The position numbers were made by a program, and so were the translations under genes. Shown here one piece after another: positions 24,027 to 36,594 of a stretch of 64,000 nt of DNA. The number at the start of each line of letters is the position of its first letter. Positions within the stretch are counted from its first letter, which is position 1. A model generated the notes under the pieces. That model saw only the letters and a program-made list of their open reading frames with translations. It did not search any database and was not told where the DNA came from. Source of the stretch: Adiantum capillus-veneris (Eukaryota > Streptophyta > Polypodiopsida > Polypodiales > Pteridaceae); contig CM043964.1 of assembly GCA_014529385.2 (NCBI GenBank), forward strand, positions 7,343,997-7,407,996, in the 5' to 3' direction.

Positions 24027-26230
24027 TTTTTAGACAATAATGATCCATACCATCTTTGTAGATTTTTTCAAACTCGTGCTATAGGTGCAAAAGTTTCATG
24101 GTTGGTGCTGAATGTGGTGGTCCCTCTCCCATTTTGGTTTCCTCCTTGAAACTCACACTTTTGGATCTCTTGTCCATATAGGTAAAATATATCTCTGAAG
24201 AGGTATCCGAAAGACTTTTCTACAAGATTGGCTCTATAGTCGGCATAGTTTCTTGATTCACGCTTCTCTCTATAGAAATATGGCTTGGTTGGTCTCTAAC
24301 AGTAGGGTTTCCTTTCGATACAACTTTCTTGATCGCAAATTCATCAAGAAAAGTATTCTTGCAAAACCCTGATGTGTTACCTTTTATGGATTATCTAGCC
24401 TCCTGATAAATATCAAATCGAGCTGCAAACTCGGATTTTCACAACCTGTACAAAATCCACTTGGTGGCTATAACTTTACAGTCACTCGGTTAGTCAAAAT
24501 TTTCTCGAATGAGAATTTTATCGCACTTTCAACATAGAACCCTATTTTTCTTATAATTTGAACAAATCAAATGCAAATTGAATTTTGAAAAGACCACTAT
24601 GCTCCTAGGGACTAGTGCTAGCTCTGGTATCAACCTTAACTCACTCTATGTCAAGGGGTCATGGATCCTGATCCATGTACCCAATGTGAGAATGTGTTGA
24701 AACTTTACAAATAAGTCCCTCATAGCTTCTTGATCCTTGCTATGTGATTTTAATATTTTTTGGATCTGTTTAGATAAACCAAAAGTTCCTCTCTGGGACT
24801 GTTTGGCCGTTCTTGGCCTTGAATGACTTTTGCCTTGTTTTGACCCACTTCTTGAAGTTTTTTGGTACCCTTGCTTTTCGATAAGTTGTTCGTATTGGTC
24901 TCTGATACAAGGTGCATGGTCTCTATCCAAATATTTAGCAAAGGGACATGGATCTCAATCCATGTTCCATAAGATCAGAACCCCAAACTCGGTTTGGTGA
25001 AAACCTATAGTCTTTGGAGTCTAACCCACCACTTATTTTTGGATTTGAAAAACTTTTTGTTGTTTTTTACTATGGTATCCTTTACAAAAGTTGTCCAAAA
25101 AGTTTCATCTACTCATTGCTTCAATCTTAGCTTTAGATTTCTTAGGGATTCATGGATTGTGATCCATGTTCCATCCCATTTATACATGAAATTTGGTCAA
25201 TAGTATGTTTCATTTGCTTCGTGCTACAAAAAATACTCCCTTACTTCTTTGTTGTGTGAACCTCTACTTTTCAAAGAGAAAGCACCAAGGAACGCCTCTT
25301 TGGATAGGCCCAGTTGTAGTGAGAACTGGGGCTTAAAAAGTGAATTATAATAAATTTTAGTTACAAAAGAAAATGCCTATGAACTAGAAATGGCCTGCAG
25401 ATGGAGGACGCAAGTGAGAATCGAGTGGTGACAAGCACGGCCAAAAATGGTGAGCACGATGGCACAAAAGAATCCTCGGGTTAGCAGGGCCTCTAATGGA
25501 AAAAGGAAAAGTTTGCAACGGATACGCAGTAGGTAGGTGAGGCAACACTCGGGTTGCAGGAAACAGGGTCCACTAGAGCAGCCACGTCGGATGGCGTGTT
25601 TACAATGCTGTTATGGCATCGAGGAGGGGGCTGAGGTGACTCTTACTGATCATGGAGCAGGTGATGAGGGTAGCCTTGTCGAGTTGCATAGCACAAGAGA
25701 GCTAATGAGGTAATAGGAAATCTTGGCCAGTGCAGTGGCAACGTGGCAGCTCTAGGCCTTTGACAAACGGCAGCGAGGTGATGAGCACCAATTGGTTGTG
25801 CAATGAGTTGACAATTCGTAACAAGTTGCAACCGGTTGTTGAGTTTGGCAAGGTGTAGCCTAGGGGACTTGATTTTGAGAGCTTGCGGGCCCTCGGGTGC
25901 AGTGAGGACAAGCAAACCTTATTTTCCAGCTAACAATTGGCTTGTTTACATGTGCCGATGTTTATGCAGGAAGTGGCTCCCACCACTTACCTCAATTTTA
26001 CACACACACTCACTCACACGCCTAGAGTTGGGTGGAAGGTTTCAGGCCTAACGAAGCAAAAAGCAGAGATTAATCAAGCTAGAAATGCAAAGATTTAGGT
26101 GAGCTTGGTTGATGAGCCAAATGAGATGAGACTCAAGCATGTGAGAGCTCTATGGAACGGCATCGCGGAGTACTTTGAACATTCACAAATTGCACAAGCT
26201 AATGGTGGCTATGATGAGAGAAATTGTGCG
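24027..26230. other. Non-coding stretch with three spaced palindromes
   Basis: No gene was recognised. CATGGATNNNNATCCATG occurs at 24660-24677, 24947-24964 and 25151-25168. From about 25400 to 26050 the DNA is GC-richer, with overlapping short frames but no recognisable protein. Confidence 0.5.
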
Positions 26231-26321
26231 ATAAATTAAAATGAAACTCTTAGCACACCCAAAATCACGTCCATTCTCGCTCAATCTCTTAATGATAGCA
26301 ACCATATACACTCTCAAAATC

Positions 26322-26323
26322 TA

Positions 26324-26373
<50 letters not shown>

Positions 26374-26374
26374 A
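26322..26374. repeat. (CT)n(CA)n compound microsatellite
   Basis: CT repeats to about 26348 pass directly into CA repeats to 26374. Confidence 0.95.
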
Positions 26375-29056
26375 AAAGCGCATAAACAAGTACACATGCA
26401 GGCACACTTACACGCACACACAAATACACACTCACACATTATATGCTTTAAACTTTATAACAACCCACCCATCGTTCAAATATGTGAAAGAACTTGTCAT
26501 CTAACATGGTAAGTAGGCCGACTATCCTACCTCCACCATTTCCTTATTGTGGTAATTAAAACAATGCATAGATAACTGCAGAAAAGTACCTTTCTCTAGC
26601 TGGTAGGCTCTGCAAGCCAGTGTAGGGCATCTAGCCCTTGTGAAACATCATGCATTTTCCATGTGAAGCACCACCTACCCACTTTGATTAGGCTAAATAT
26701 GCTTTGAGTTAATCGTAACCTAACTAACCTCTTCTAAGGGGGGCACAAAATTCCCATTGTCATATCAAATTGATTTGACCGTAAAAATCAAGCTCAAGGA
26801 ATTTTTTTTTTAAAAGAAGTGGTTGAAGCTACTTGTCAAAGACAAGCCATGGTAAACCTTAAGGTGGTGCCTAGGATAGGGCCTAGTTGACCTAAGCCTT
26901 TCTATTCTTTAGGTTATGGTCACACGAAGCTTAGTTATCAGATATAGATAACTATTCCAACTATGCCCAGATAGAGCATTAACGGAATAATTAAGCCTCT
27001 TGCATGGTCACACAGGGCTTAGTTATTCATTCATCCTCCCAACTATGCCTTGAGATTCACAACTATGCCAAAATTGGCATAGTTATGATGGAAACCACAA
27101 GATGGAAAGGGAAATGTTCACCTATCTCCTCCACTGAAAGAAGTGGTTGTAGAACTCTGTCGGTGTAGTTCTAGTGACGATGGAAAAATTGAATTTTCCA
27201 TGATCACACTCCTCCTTTAGCAGAGCTTGAGCTTGGTTATTTGCTGATTTTTCTCTTTTTAGGAAAGGATGAAGAGGTTATGGTAATATCAATTTGATTC
27301 TAGAGAGAGACATTGAGCTTTATGTGTGTAGAGATGATAAATTTTTGAACCACGGAGTAAGGGAGAGATGGAAATGATAAAGAAGATGAAAGAAACCATG
27401 AAAGTTGCAGGTTTGAGTGATGATAGAAAAGGATGAGTGTGTGTGTGTGTAGAAGTGTGAAGGGAGGCAAGAGAAGACTAGGGTGACTTGTGAGAAAAGG
27501 TGGGCAGATTGGGGTCCACCATAAAATTCATATCTCATTGATGGTAGCTCCAAAAATTATATTTAGCTTGTAAGCTACATTTTACCTGTTGATCACTTAT
27601 TCAAATTTTGAGCGGAGATAGGCGCCAAAATTTTCACCAAAAAGCCTCTTTTTTATTCCTGCAAAATTCTTTTAGTGGCCCCCTTCTTTGTTGAATTTGC
27701 ACGATGCATCCAAGAGTGAGCCCCTCCTTTGTCATATCATGATACAAATCATCCAAGTTATCTTTACACATGCATGGAGGTGAATAAAGAAATATATACA
27801 TGGTGGGACTAGTGTATGGACTATTCATGGATTTTAGCTCAATGAGCACATGGTGTTAGAATAATGAGTACATGATAAAAATATGGAAGAACTATGGATA
27901 TGGAATAAGACATTGGAATCATATGATATGGTTCCTCTTTTGTATTATTTTGGGTGAAAGAGGAAAAAGTATGCAAGTAAATGAAAATTATATAATAAAC
28001 GTGACTAAGGGACTAGAAACCCATTTTTTATTTTCACAAGGGTGAGGGTGAAAATGTGGGGATGATTTGTGTAAAAGAAAAATATGAGGTTAGAGTATGT
28101 ACACATTGGCAAAAAATATACTTATGGTGCAAGAGGATGAAAGAAGGCGTACGTACGTCTAATAAAACACACACTTAGGTATAAATATTTAAATAAAATA
28201 CCAAAATAATTATAAAAAATCCTTGTATTTAGGTCCTATATACAATGAAATATTTATACATAAGAAGACCATAATATACTTTTAGTTTTTATTTTATTTA
28301 ATTTTTGGCTCAACTAGCCTAGTGACTAGGTAATTAAGGGTTTTTAAGGAGTTATGGGAAAAGTCCCTAATTCACACATACCTATGTAAAGTGAAAGGGT
28401 GAGATAGCCAGAGTGTTTGAGTGATTTTGATAGGGTGAGGTAGCTCACTATGGCAGTTTTGGATAGCCAAAACACGTCTCTCACTAGTTACAGTTTTCAC
28501 CCACATCGACATCTCGCAATATAGTGTCACATTTTTTTGAGATGCAAGATGGAAGAAAAAATTTATCTTTTCTATTAATTTTTTTATTTTTCTCCTAGCT
28601 ATGTAGAGGTGATGGCTTCTAGGGAGGTGGTGAAAAGCATGCATCACTCATGTTGAGCGATATGTAGAGGTGGTGATTGAAAGGCACAATCACTCAAATA
28701 ATTATAAAATTTCACGTCATTTTGTCACGCCCTAATCTCCTCTTTCTTCACCCTTCCCTTTTTCTTTTAACTTGCAAGGCATCTTCCAAGATTCTCACTA
28801 ATGAGAGCATACATACTCACACTAGTGTGGCTTCCACAATCTTGGAGAAGGTAATAATAAATGCAGATGATATAAGGCTCAATAATATAGGCAGGACAAC
28901 AAAAAAGACATTGTCTACTCCTTTCTCACAATTATGAGATTTGTTTTCTTTGGGGAAACCAGCAATGGCGGGCTGATACAGTGGCTCAAGAATTCATCCC
29001 AAAAAGTTGACATATTATAACTCACCCATGGATAGTATCAAGCTCAGAGAGATTAT

Positions 29057-29058
<2 letters not shown>
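26375..29058. other. Intergenic sequence without recognised genes
   Basis: AT-rich DNA. The longest open frames are under 100 codons and low in complexity. A short GT run lies near 27438-27451. The sequence near 26890-27070 contains repeated words (CTTAGTTAT, AACTATGCC), suggesting an old repeat. Confidence 0.4.

Positions 29059-29095
<37 letters not shown>
29059..29095. repeat. GA microsatellite
   Basis: Uninterrupted GA repeats. Confidence 0.95.
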
Positions 29096-29100
<5 letters not shown>

Positions 29101-29389
29101 CATGGCGGCGACAGATATCATACGAAAATTTGTTGAAGGTGGAGCTGGGGAGCGTTTTGAGACGTGGCCTGCTTGCCGGGCTCCACAAGCATGGCCGAGC
29201 CCTAATAACAAGAATTTTCCATTGTACAAGGTCCCCTCTACATTAATCCAGGGCATCGTCCTCAAATTTTACAAGCCGTCACTGGTCCAATCTGCAATAA
29301 GCCTGTCGAATCCCAATGTGGATTTGATCGTTGTTTCTCCACACTATCTCGCACGGATGGCTTCAAATGTGATCTACGATTGAGGTGAT

Positions 29390-29536
29390 TCGGATCGTCA
29401 GATGAACATTTGGTAAATTGTGGAAGAAAAGTAAATTTGGGTAGGATTGTAAATTCGGGGCAGTCCGCACCCCATGTCTTGAACCCGGGACCTCCCCACT
29501 GCGAGCCATGTGCACTAACCACTACGCCCGCATACG
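29390..29536 (-). mobile_element. tRNA-derived SINE head
   Basis: On the minus strand, an A-box-like GGGCGTAGTGG (29519-29529) is followed about 33 bases later by a B box, GGTTCAAGAC (29476-29485). This is the internal RNA polymerase III promoter layout of tRNA-derived SINEs; the intervening ACATGGCTCGCA resembles Au-like plant SINE heads. No clear tRNA cloverleaf 3' half or CCA end is seen, so it is a SINE rather than a tRNA gene. The 3' boundary of the body is not resolved. Confidence 0.65.
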
Positions 29537-30654
29537 TTGAAATATAGGGAATTCAAGTATGTCATATTGTAGATGTGGACCGATTAGTAAATTCGGAGCA
29601 AATTGTAAATTTGGCCGGACAAGTTAATTCGAGGCAATTGTCAAATCTGACGATTCACAATTGGCGCGCCCTATATTTTCCTTCTCCACCATTGATCCCA
29701 TTTAAGCATGCATGTGTGATATAGTGATGAGGATCGTTGTTGATCTGTTTTGAAGCAACCAATTTCCTTAACATGCGGTTGATAGAAATCTTGGACTTTG
29801 ACTTAATTTCAGTAATAATGGGCTCCTTGTTGTAAGTGTCTCTCTTCCATTTTGGCCCACCCAAAGGTGGTGTTGTCATTTTGGCATAGCTAAAACTCCA
29901 AAAACAACATGCATGCTATTTTTCCATTAGTGGGAAAAACAATTTGTCATTAATACTTCACATTTGTCTTTTAGCTTTAAGCAACGAGTTCAACATTTTC
30001 CATTTTCTCATTGATTGTTGAGTTCTATTCGGATTCTTCCTACGACATTAAAAACTTTGCTTCTCATGGGTGTATGTGTGTGTGTACATATGAGGAAATT
30101 GAAATAACCTTTCTATCACCAAATTGTGGTAGATTGGTTATCCCCGTTCTCTCTTGAACAACAAGTCTTCAGCTCAACACCTGTTAGATAGATCATTAAG
30201 GTAAGTCTCTTGGTGGTTGCTTCTATGAAAAAATAAATTATTTTCTAGTAATAAATTATTAGGGATGTATTCGTGGCATTGATGTTATAGATTTCATGCT
30301 GTCAGTAAAGTATTCAAAACAGTAAAATTGTAGATCAAAAGATGAAAGTAAGCATAACATGATCAACTCATGGATTTGGTACACTCTCTCTATCACAAAT
30401 TGTGTAGAGATATAGCCTATATATAGGAGAGTATCCCAGGGGTTAAAGGTTTGTCAATTTGGTGGAGACTCGGAAATACATAGAGTTTTCAAAATGTATC
30501 TCATTAAAAGTAATAGGGAAAATCATTAGGCTTAAAACTGGAAAAAAAGTTCAAGTTCTCCTTTTTTTAAAAATATTCTTTTGGGAAACCCTTTCTCGAG
30601 TGTGTAGTTCAGAGGCCAATATTGAAGGGAAAATGAGTAACCTTCTGAATTAGA
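29537..30654. other. Intergenic sequence
   Basis: AT-rich and without a recognisable gene. A short direct repeat theme, AAATTCGG/GTAAATTTGG, occurs near 29580-29640 and also inside the SINE-adjacent body at 29400-29460. Confidence 0.35.
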
Positions 30655-30941
30655 GATGGAGATAGAGAGTAAGAGAGAGAGAGAGGGGGGGATAGGGAAA
30701 GAGAGAGAGTAGATAGAGTGAGCGAAAGAGAGAAAGAGAAACAGAGAGAGAGAGAGAGTAAATAGAGAGAGGGAAAGAGATCGATAGCGAAAGAGGGAAA
30801 CAGAGATAGGGAGTGAGAGAAAGAGGGGAAAGAGGGATAGAGAGAGAAAGAGGGAGAGGGGGAGAATAGAAAGAGGGAGGGAGAGAGAGAGAGAGAGGTA
30901 ATATACGCGAGAAAAAAAGGAGTAGAGAGAGATAGGGAAAG

Positions 30942-30996
<55 letters not shown>

Positions 30997-31006
30997 AAGA
31001 GAGAGA
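30655..31006. repeat. Long purine (GA/GGGA) tract
   Basis: About 350 bases almost entirely A/G on the plus strand, with imperfect GAGAGA and AGGGAAAGA words. Confidence 0.95.
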
Positions 31007-31079
31007 GTGCTTGCTTTACATGGAGGCACAGGCATGACTCTGGGATGGAGCTTCCGCTTCGTAGTTCAACTGCATGACC

Positions 31080-31081
31080 GA

Positions 31082-31173
<92 letters not shown>
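31080..31173. repeat. Pure GA microsatellite
   Basis: About 90 bases of nearly perfect GA, separated from the previous tract by about 70 bases of unique sequence. Confidence 0.95.
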
Positions 31174-31175
<2 letters not shown>

Positions 31176-31861
31176 CTGCGAGAGAAGTAGAGTTACTTAT
31201 TGCATTACATTATAATTCTAATGCTACGATCAATTGATCACTTAGACATTGGTTCTAGGTGTAGCCAACACAAAATGATGGCTATATTTACAACCATCAC
31301 ATATATATGTGTGTAAATATTTTTTTTTTATGCATGTATGTAGGCACTAAATACAGGAGCATAACACCCAAGGTTATACGCTTCCTCTTGGGTATAGTCC
31401 TTTTTTAATCATGGCATTGCGGTCATTGATCCACTCATGTATGGATTACCGCAATGTACCTTTGGGTTTATGATGGTTGAGACTGCGATGATATCTAAAG
31501 AGGTGCAGTTGACCTTTGGCAGTACTAGCCTCTACTTAGGTCTACTAGTATGTATATGTATATACGTGTTTGTGTGCTAATATACTTGTATACGTATTTA
31601 TAGATGAGTGAGTAGGGTGGAAAGCTTAATCTTATACTGCTCTTTGTGATATAGATGTCAGACGGAAAACCAACTGGTGAGGAGCGGCCAGCTAGCTCTT
31701 CTTTTTGTTGGTTCACATCTAGGTGGGCTCCCACCCAGGGTGGACATCGCCTCCAGTGGACCCGAGTCTTGAGTCGGTGTGAAAAATCAAAGAAATAAAG
31801 AATGGTCTACGTAGTTAACCCTAAACCATGAGTATCATAGGTTTATTTTTGTTATTTGCAG
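31174..31861. other. Intergenic sequence before the decayed gene
   Basis: No gene recognised. It ends in a pyrimidine-rich acceptor (TTGTTATTTGCAG, AG at 31860-31861) for the next feature. Confidence 0.4.
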
Positions 31862-34522
31862 GCATGGCCATCCTACACCTACCCTTCTCAGGTTCCTCCA
31901 CCGATCGTAGATCTAGACCTACAATGGGCTATCTCTTTACAAGAGCAATACCTCCATTTGAAGGAGGATTTGTTTGCCCACTACACTGCGCAGACAGTAG
32001 CTTGCGACCTACGGTATTTCTCTGCAGACTACACCATGGGGGAGTAAGAGGGGGACTCCTTACCTACAGAGCCTCACACCAATGGCACCTCCCTCTACTC
32101 TCCCTTACTATCGTCCTACTCATATTCCATCGCAGGGTCCTACTCCCCTTACATGGCAGAGTCCCACTCCCATGGCATCACAAGGTCCTACACCACTCCA
32201 TTCTACTCCTGCTTCAACAAAACATCATCAACGAACTTCCTCTAGTTGCGCACGTTGACGCTCGTCTCAGGGAAATGAGCTTCGGGAGAGACAAAGCGGT
32301 GGTGGATCTTGCGGTTTCGCATGTTTTGGTAGTGGCAAGGGAATGGAGTCCCCACATTGAGAGCAAGCCGCCCCTGACGCAGAGAATGAAGATACTGACC
32401 CACACGTGCCAGACACACATGGCTATAGAGTTAAATATGGCAGGGAGGTGGACTTTGGCATAGCACATGATGGGGCATTTCGATGCCATCTACAAATTCT
32501 TATATATTCAATGTACAAGAACTCTTTTATAAAGTTTAGAGACCAATTGTCCGATCATGCATGGTACATTGAGGATGCTCTGTTAGCTAGATTTTCAAAC
32601 ATGCCGATCAACGTTTTTCACAACAATGGTTGGAGGGCTACATAAAGAGATTTCCTAAAAACAAGCACTCCACTGTGCGGTGTGTAGCAGCCAACCAGGT
32701 CAGAGATCTAGATAGGAGTTACTGTGGTGGCAGCATAGCAAACACGGAGTGGGAGTGGGCAATTAAAGAGAAGAGCGATCAAGCTGCGACGGGCTCATCA
32801 TACAGACAACAACGTGAGGCTCGCGTAAGACAAAGTCCCACACACTATGTCTTAGGAGGCAAGGGAGCTTGGAAGGATAAATATGTAAGATTAATTGAAT
32901 TATAACGTTGATCAATGATTATAAAGATTGTAGTTGATGATTTGGTATTATTATTGCTAGCTTAGGAAAATATCACTCTCTCTCGACCAACCAGAGAGAT
33001 GGTCAAGTATCGAAAACGACATACTGAGACCACATATATTGCAAGCAAATCGACACGGCAGTAATTGGACCACTACAAGCGGTAAGTTTAACACTAGTTT
33101 GGTACCAAAAGAGACACTTTAGTATCCTTTTTTCACAGTTTTAAATAAAATGGTACATGAAATCTAGAACACATCTCAAGAAATTCTTTTGCAAGCTTAT
33201 AAAATGTTATTCAAAGTACTCATAGAAGATATAATCCCTCACTTTTGATCATAACATCAAAAGTAACTACATTCATGAAAAGAATCTACGCAAATCAGCA
33301 TTCAATGTTTCATTAAAACTCGTACTCTAGCCTAAGAAAAAAAAGAGCACGGTGCATGCAATAATCCATGGTAACTACTTACATATGTGTTTGATATTTT
33401 TGCAATTGACATGTGAGAAAAAAATCCTTTGTGACTAGAATTAAATATAGAAAGTCCTATGGGTCAAATATGCAACATTTACATATTCAATTAGATCACA
33501 AAAAACATGTAGTTCATCTAAATTTACAATGTCTTATGATACATGTATACTAGATCTATGACTCCATTACATAAGGTGATAAGTTTTAATGGTTTTGCAA
33601 GCCACATTTGGTGATTTATGGCGTATCCAAAAAATTGCGCATGTTGTAATTAAGATTTTTTATTTATCAAAGATAGGCCTTGAAATAAATTTCACTTTTG
33701 GATTTTTCCATTCATCTCAGTTATTTACATACAAATACCTCATATGGACAAAGTGGGAGATTTATATACACACTAGGAATAGTTTTTCATAGCAATGTTT
33801 TTTTTTGCAAGAAATTATGCACCACTTTTTTTTTTACATGAGCTTAAATTACAAGAAGCCTATAAGTTTGAACCCTTGAAAAATGCTTAGTTGATGGGTA
33901 TTGACCTATAGATACATTATACACATTAGGTTTTGTCCCATAACCTCATCATGTTAATGAAAGAGACCTTGAAAGACCAAAATTTTCCTCTTTCTCAGCA
34001 TTTTCGAGATTTTTGTCTTTTGATTATAACAAAACTCTAGTCCCATAACTAAGTTATGAAGCTCAATTTCTTGCTATAATAAGTATTTTCCTATCCATAC
34101 ACCTCGAAATCTATGCAAAAATCTTATTTTGATGCAAAGTTATATTCAATTTATGAAATTTTTATTAAAACTGCACTGAATTTCTATGATTTTTTCATCT
34201 TAAAACTTATTATTATAATATTAATTTTGGCAAAAGTAAAATTTGGCTAGGTTCTTCACCTCATAGTTGACCTAAGATATGAATGTGAATATGCATTGTT
34301 TTTCTAGATTCACCAAATAATTATGTCAAGTTGCTAGGAAAGCAGGACACTTTAGTGTCTCAGAACATTTGAGTGCCTGATTACAGAACTAGTGTTAAAC
34401 AAGTAATTTTGTATCAATTGTTTTAAGCTATTGATAATTGTTTAATTTGGTTTGTTTTTATGTAGAGTCAAAGTGATCCATCATACGTGCCTCTGGACGA
34501 TGACGAGATAGAGGAGGATTAG
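31862..34522 (+). pseudogene. Decayed multi-exon gene of unknown family
   Basis: After the acceptor at 31861 a frame reads AWPSYTYPSQVPPP and stops at 32045, then continues as a Ser/Tyr/Pro-rich stretch. A Gly-rich part follows (about 32280-32345), then RVKYGREVDFGIAHDGAF (frame from 32406), a one-base frame change near 32640, and VAANQVRDLDRSY to GAWKDKY. A donor at 32885 (GTAAGA) and acceptor at 34464-34465 join, in phase, to a 19-codon last exon reading SQSDPSYVPLDDDEIEED. The intron contains the 1.3-kb transposon at 33092. A second copy of the 3' part lies at 41735-42245 and continues after an insertion at 48444. The layout could fit an En/Spm accessory protein gene, but no diagnostic motif is seen. 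Confidence 0.45.
33092..34394. mobile_element. 1303-bp non-coding DNA transposon with CACTAG ends and TTAA duplication
   Basis: Copy 2 of the block (about 42150) preserves the empty site ACTTTAAACAAG, which defines the insertion exactly. The ends are inverted: CACTAGTT at 33092 and AACTAGTG at 34394. Weaker subterminal inverted words follow (GAGACACTTTAGT against GAGACACTAAAGT on the other strand). TTAA stands on both sides (33088-33091 and 34395-34398). CACTAG ends suggest CACTA, which normally duplicates 3 bp; TTAA suggests piggyBac-like. There is no transposase inside, so it is non-autonomous. It sits in an intron. Confidence 0.85.
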
Positions 34523-34734
34523 ATAGAAAAATATTTTGTCCAAACTTTCGTAAAGTCCCAATGTGGTACAATGTATATACAACTATTTAATTTTTTTTGT
34601 AACCTTTTTAAATAGTTGATCTTCTGCATTTTAAATTGTCTAGATAAAGTCAACTCAATTTCAATTATTTGGTATTTTTTATACTCTTCCAAAAAACAAT
34701 TGATGTTTCATTGTTTTATATAGGTGGTGCGGTA

Positions 34735-34922
34735 ATAAACGCGACAACTGGCACAGTAATAGCAGCAAGTATATTAGCGCGACTATTACTGTGCTTATTG
34801 CTGAGAAACCACTACCACGTCCATAGCCGCGGTTATTGCTGCCCCCACAAATTTGTCTCTCTCCTTTTTTCTTTGTTTTTCCGCGGCAATGCTAGTAGTT
34901 ATAGACAACTTTTCTTATAGTG
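34735..34922. mobile_element. Possible CACTA-type terminus
   Basis: A GC-rich subterminal part with GCGGTAATAAACGC and CCGCGGTTATTGC words is followed by TAGTTATAGACAACTTTTC and ends TTATAGTG at 34922. Read from the other strand this is CACTATAAGAAAA, like plant CACTA ends. The same sequence lies at about 48770-48966. A matching left end was not found, and homology between the copies continues beyond 34922, so this may be an old end fixed inside the larger block. Confidence 0.35.
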
Positions 34923-35990
34923 ACATACAGATGGTGTGGATAGTGATGGTTTCTTATTACATGCTTATACCTCCATGCTAGAGGAGGTGATGTCGATCCA
35001 GTACCAATTATGCCAGAGATTGAGGTAACTACCTATTTGCTTCAATTTTTTGATCTCCTAGCAATCCATGATACATGTGGTTATATGGGATGTTACAAAG
35101 ATGTGAGCAACATGTTTATGAAGGATTTGAAGCCATTTGATCCAGGAGGACAAGGTAGAGTGTACGGTCTATGGAAATTGACCTAGTTACCGTATGATCC
35201 CGGTGGTCTTCATTCTGCTTATAGATTATGGAAGCATATTTACAGGCTTTGCAATGCATTATGTAACGGAATTATCCTTTTAACTTGAGTTGGAGCGGAA
35301 AGTGAAGAACATGATGAGCATTTCCTTGAGCATTCCTTTGTGTGTGGATGTAGATAGTGCTTGGATGGAGAGAGCAACACTAACACATTACTTCATTAAC
35401 ATGGCATGAACAATACTTGTAAAAGAGAGTGAGAGTTTAGAGAAATTGTCACCAATAGAGGACGGGATTAGTTGGAGCCAGCCCCCCCTCCAATAGGCAT
35501 TTGTATTATAGATTCTTTCATGACGGAAGACTTGTTTACAATACAATTGATTGTGTTCCTTGAGACCTTCTTGATGAGGTGAAGATGGCAATCTTCACTT
35601 ACCAAATGTTAGCATAACAACAATAAACATGATTAGCATGAACTTGGAAAATGCCCAGCCTCAATCTCAAGACCTCAAACACCATGAAAGGTGAGGAGAG
35701 CTGGTAGGGAGTGAGGAAGAAGAGAGAAGTAGAAGTAGCTCTACGAGAAAGCAATAACCCCTTGCACATATTCGCTCATAGTTCTTGTAGCATAGCTTAG
35801 CATAGTGATAGTGGAGATTAGAGAGATTGATAAGCAAACATAAGCATTCTCTTGTGTGGGTTTGCATCCATAGCCAAGAGCTTGTGGTAGTAGGCACTCA
35901 ACCTCTCAAGCTTGGAGAAGGAGATGGAGTTCTTGCTTCAGAAGAGTGTGTGAAGGGAATAATGAGAGTGAGAGAGCTCGTGGGATGCTC

Positions 35991-35993
<3 letters not shown>

Positions 35994-36049
<56 letters not shown>
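35994..36049. repeat. GA microsatellite
   Basis: Perfect GA repeats. The homologous place in copy 2 (about 50050-50064) has only a few GA units, so it expanded after duplication. Confidence 0.95.
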
Positions 36050-36051
<2 letters not shown>

Positions 36052-36594
36052 AGTTAGGTCGACCCCCTTCCCTAGGCATTCGTTGAAGCTTATTGGGCCA
36101 TGTAGCCCTCTAGCCAATGAGAGCTTGGCTCCCTTTGTGGCAAGGTGTGTAGTCTCTTGACAAGTGTCCTTATTTCCCTCTTGCTAGGTTAATCTAGAAC
36201 CCCTCTTTCTTAAGCACAGCCCTTTCTTAAGCAAGTTGCCCCCTTGCCTGCTTGAGGAATGTACCTCTACACTTGACATAGTCATTAGTCAAGTTTACTT
36301 AGCGGGTAGAGGATCTCTTTTTACCCTACAATATCTTTCCAAGATGGATGAATGATTCATTTGGTGCTTGAAAGACATAGATGCCGCAATCATGTCTACT
36401 CTTTAGTCCATTTCATTCTCCCAAAGTAGAGTGACAATTTCCACTTGGTGTTTGAGAGACGTCGTCATCACAAACATGACTCTAATCATGCATACTATTT
36501 AAATTTGTGCACAATAAAAAGAGAATTAGCCTTATAAGACAAAAACATGAGTCATTTAAAATAAATTTGTACATTTTCTTACTCTAATGTAGCA

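Larger units (their letters stand above)
32671..36260. repeat. Duplicated ~2.3-kb block, copy 1
   Basis: Without the 33092 insertion, this block aligns with 41710-42245 plus 48444-50273. Shared landmarks include AGCCAACCAGGTCAGAGATC, GGACCACTACAAGC, GAGATAGAGGAGGATTAGAT, CCATAGCCGCGGTTATTG and CATGGCATRAACAATACTTG. The two copies flank the gypsy element 36595-41352 as direct repeats. Confidence 0.85.

Noticed and set aside
29455-29536. tRNA gene
   Set aside because: A and B boxes are present, but an acceptor stem and anticodon arm cannot be folded convincingly. A SINE head fits better.
30532-31237. Ser/Leu-rich and Glu/Arg-rich long frames on both strands
   Set aside because: Translations of GA/CT microsatellites.
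31828-32463. 211-codon frame beginning MSIIGLFLLFAGMAIL that looks like a signal peptide
   Set aside because: Its start lies in intron-like sequence ending at a good acceptor. The overlapping exon frame is more plausible, and the remainder is Leu/His-rich out-of-frame translation.
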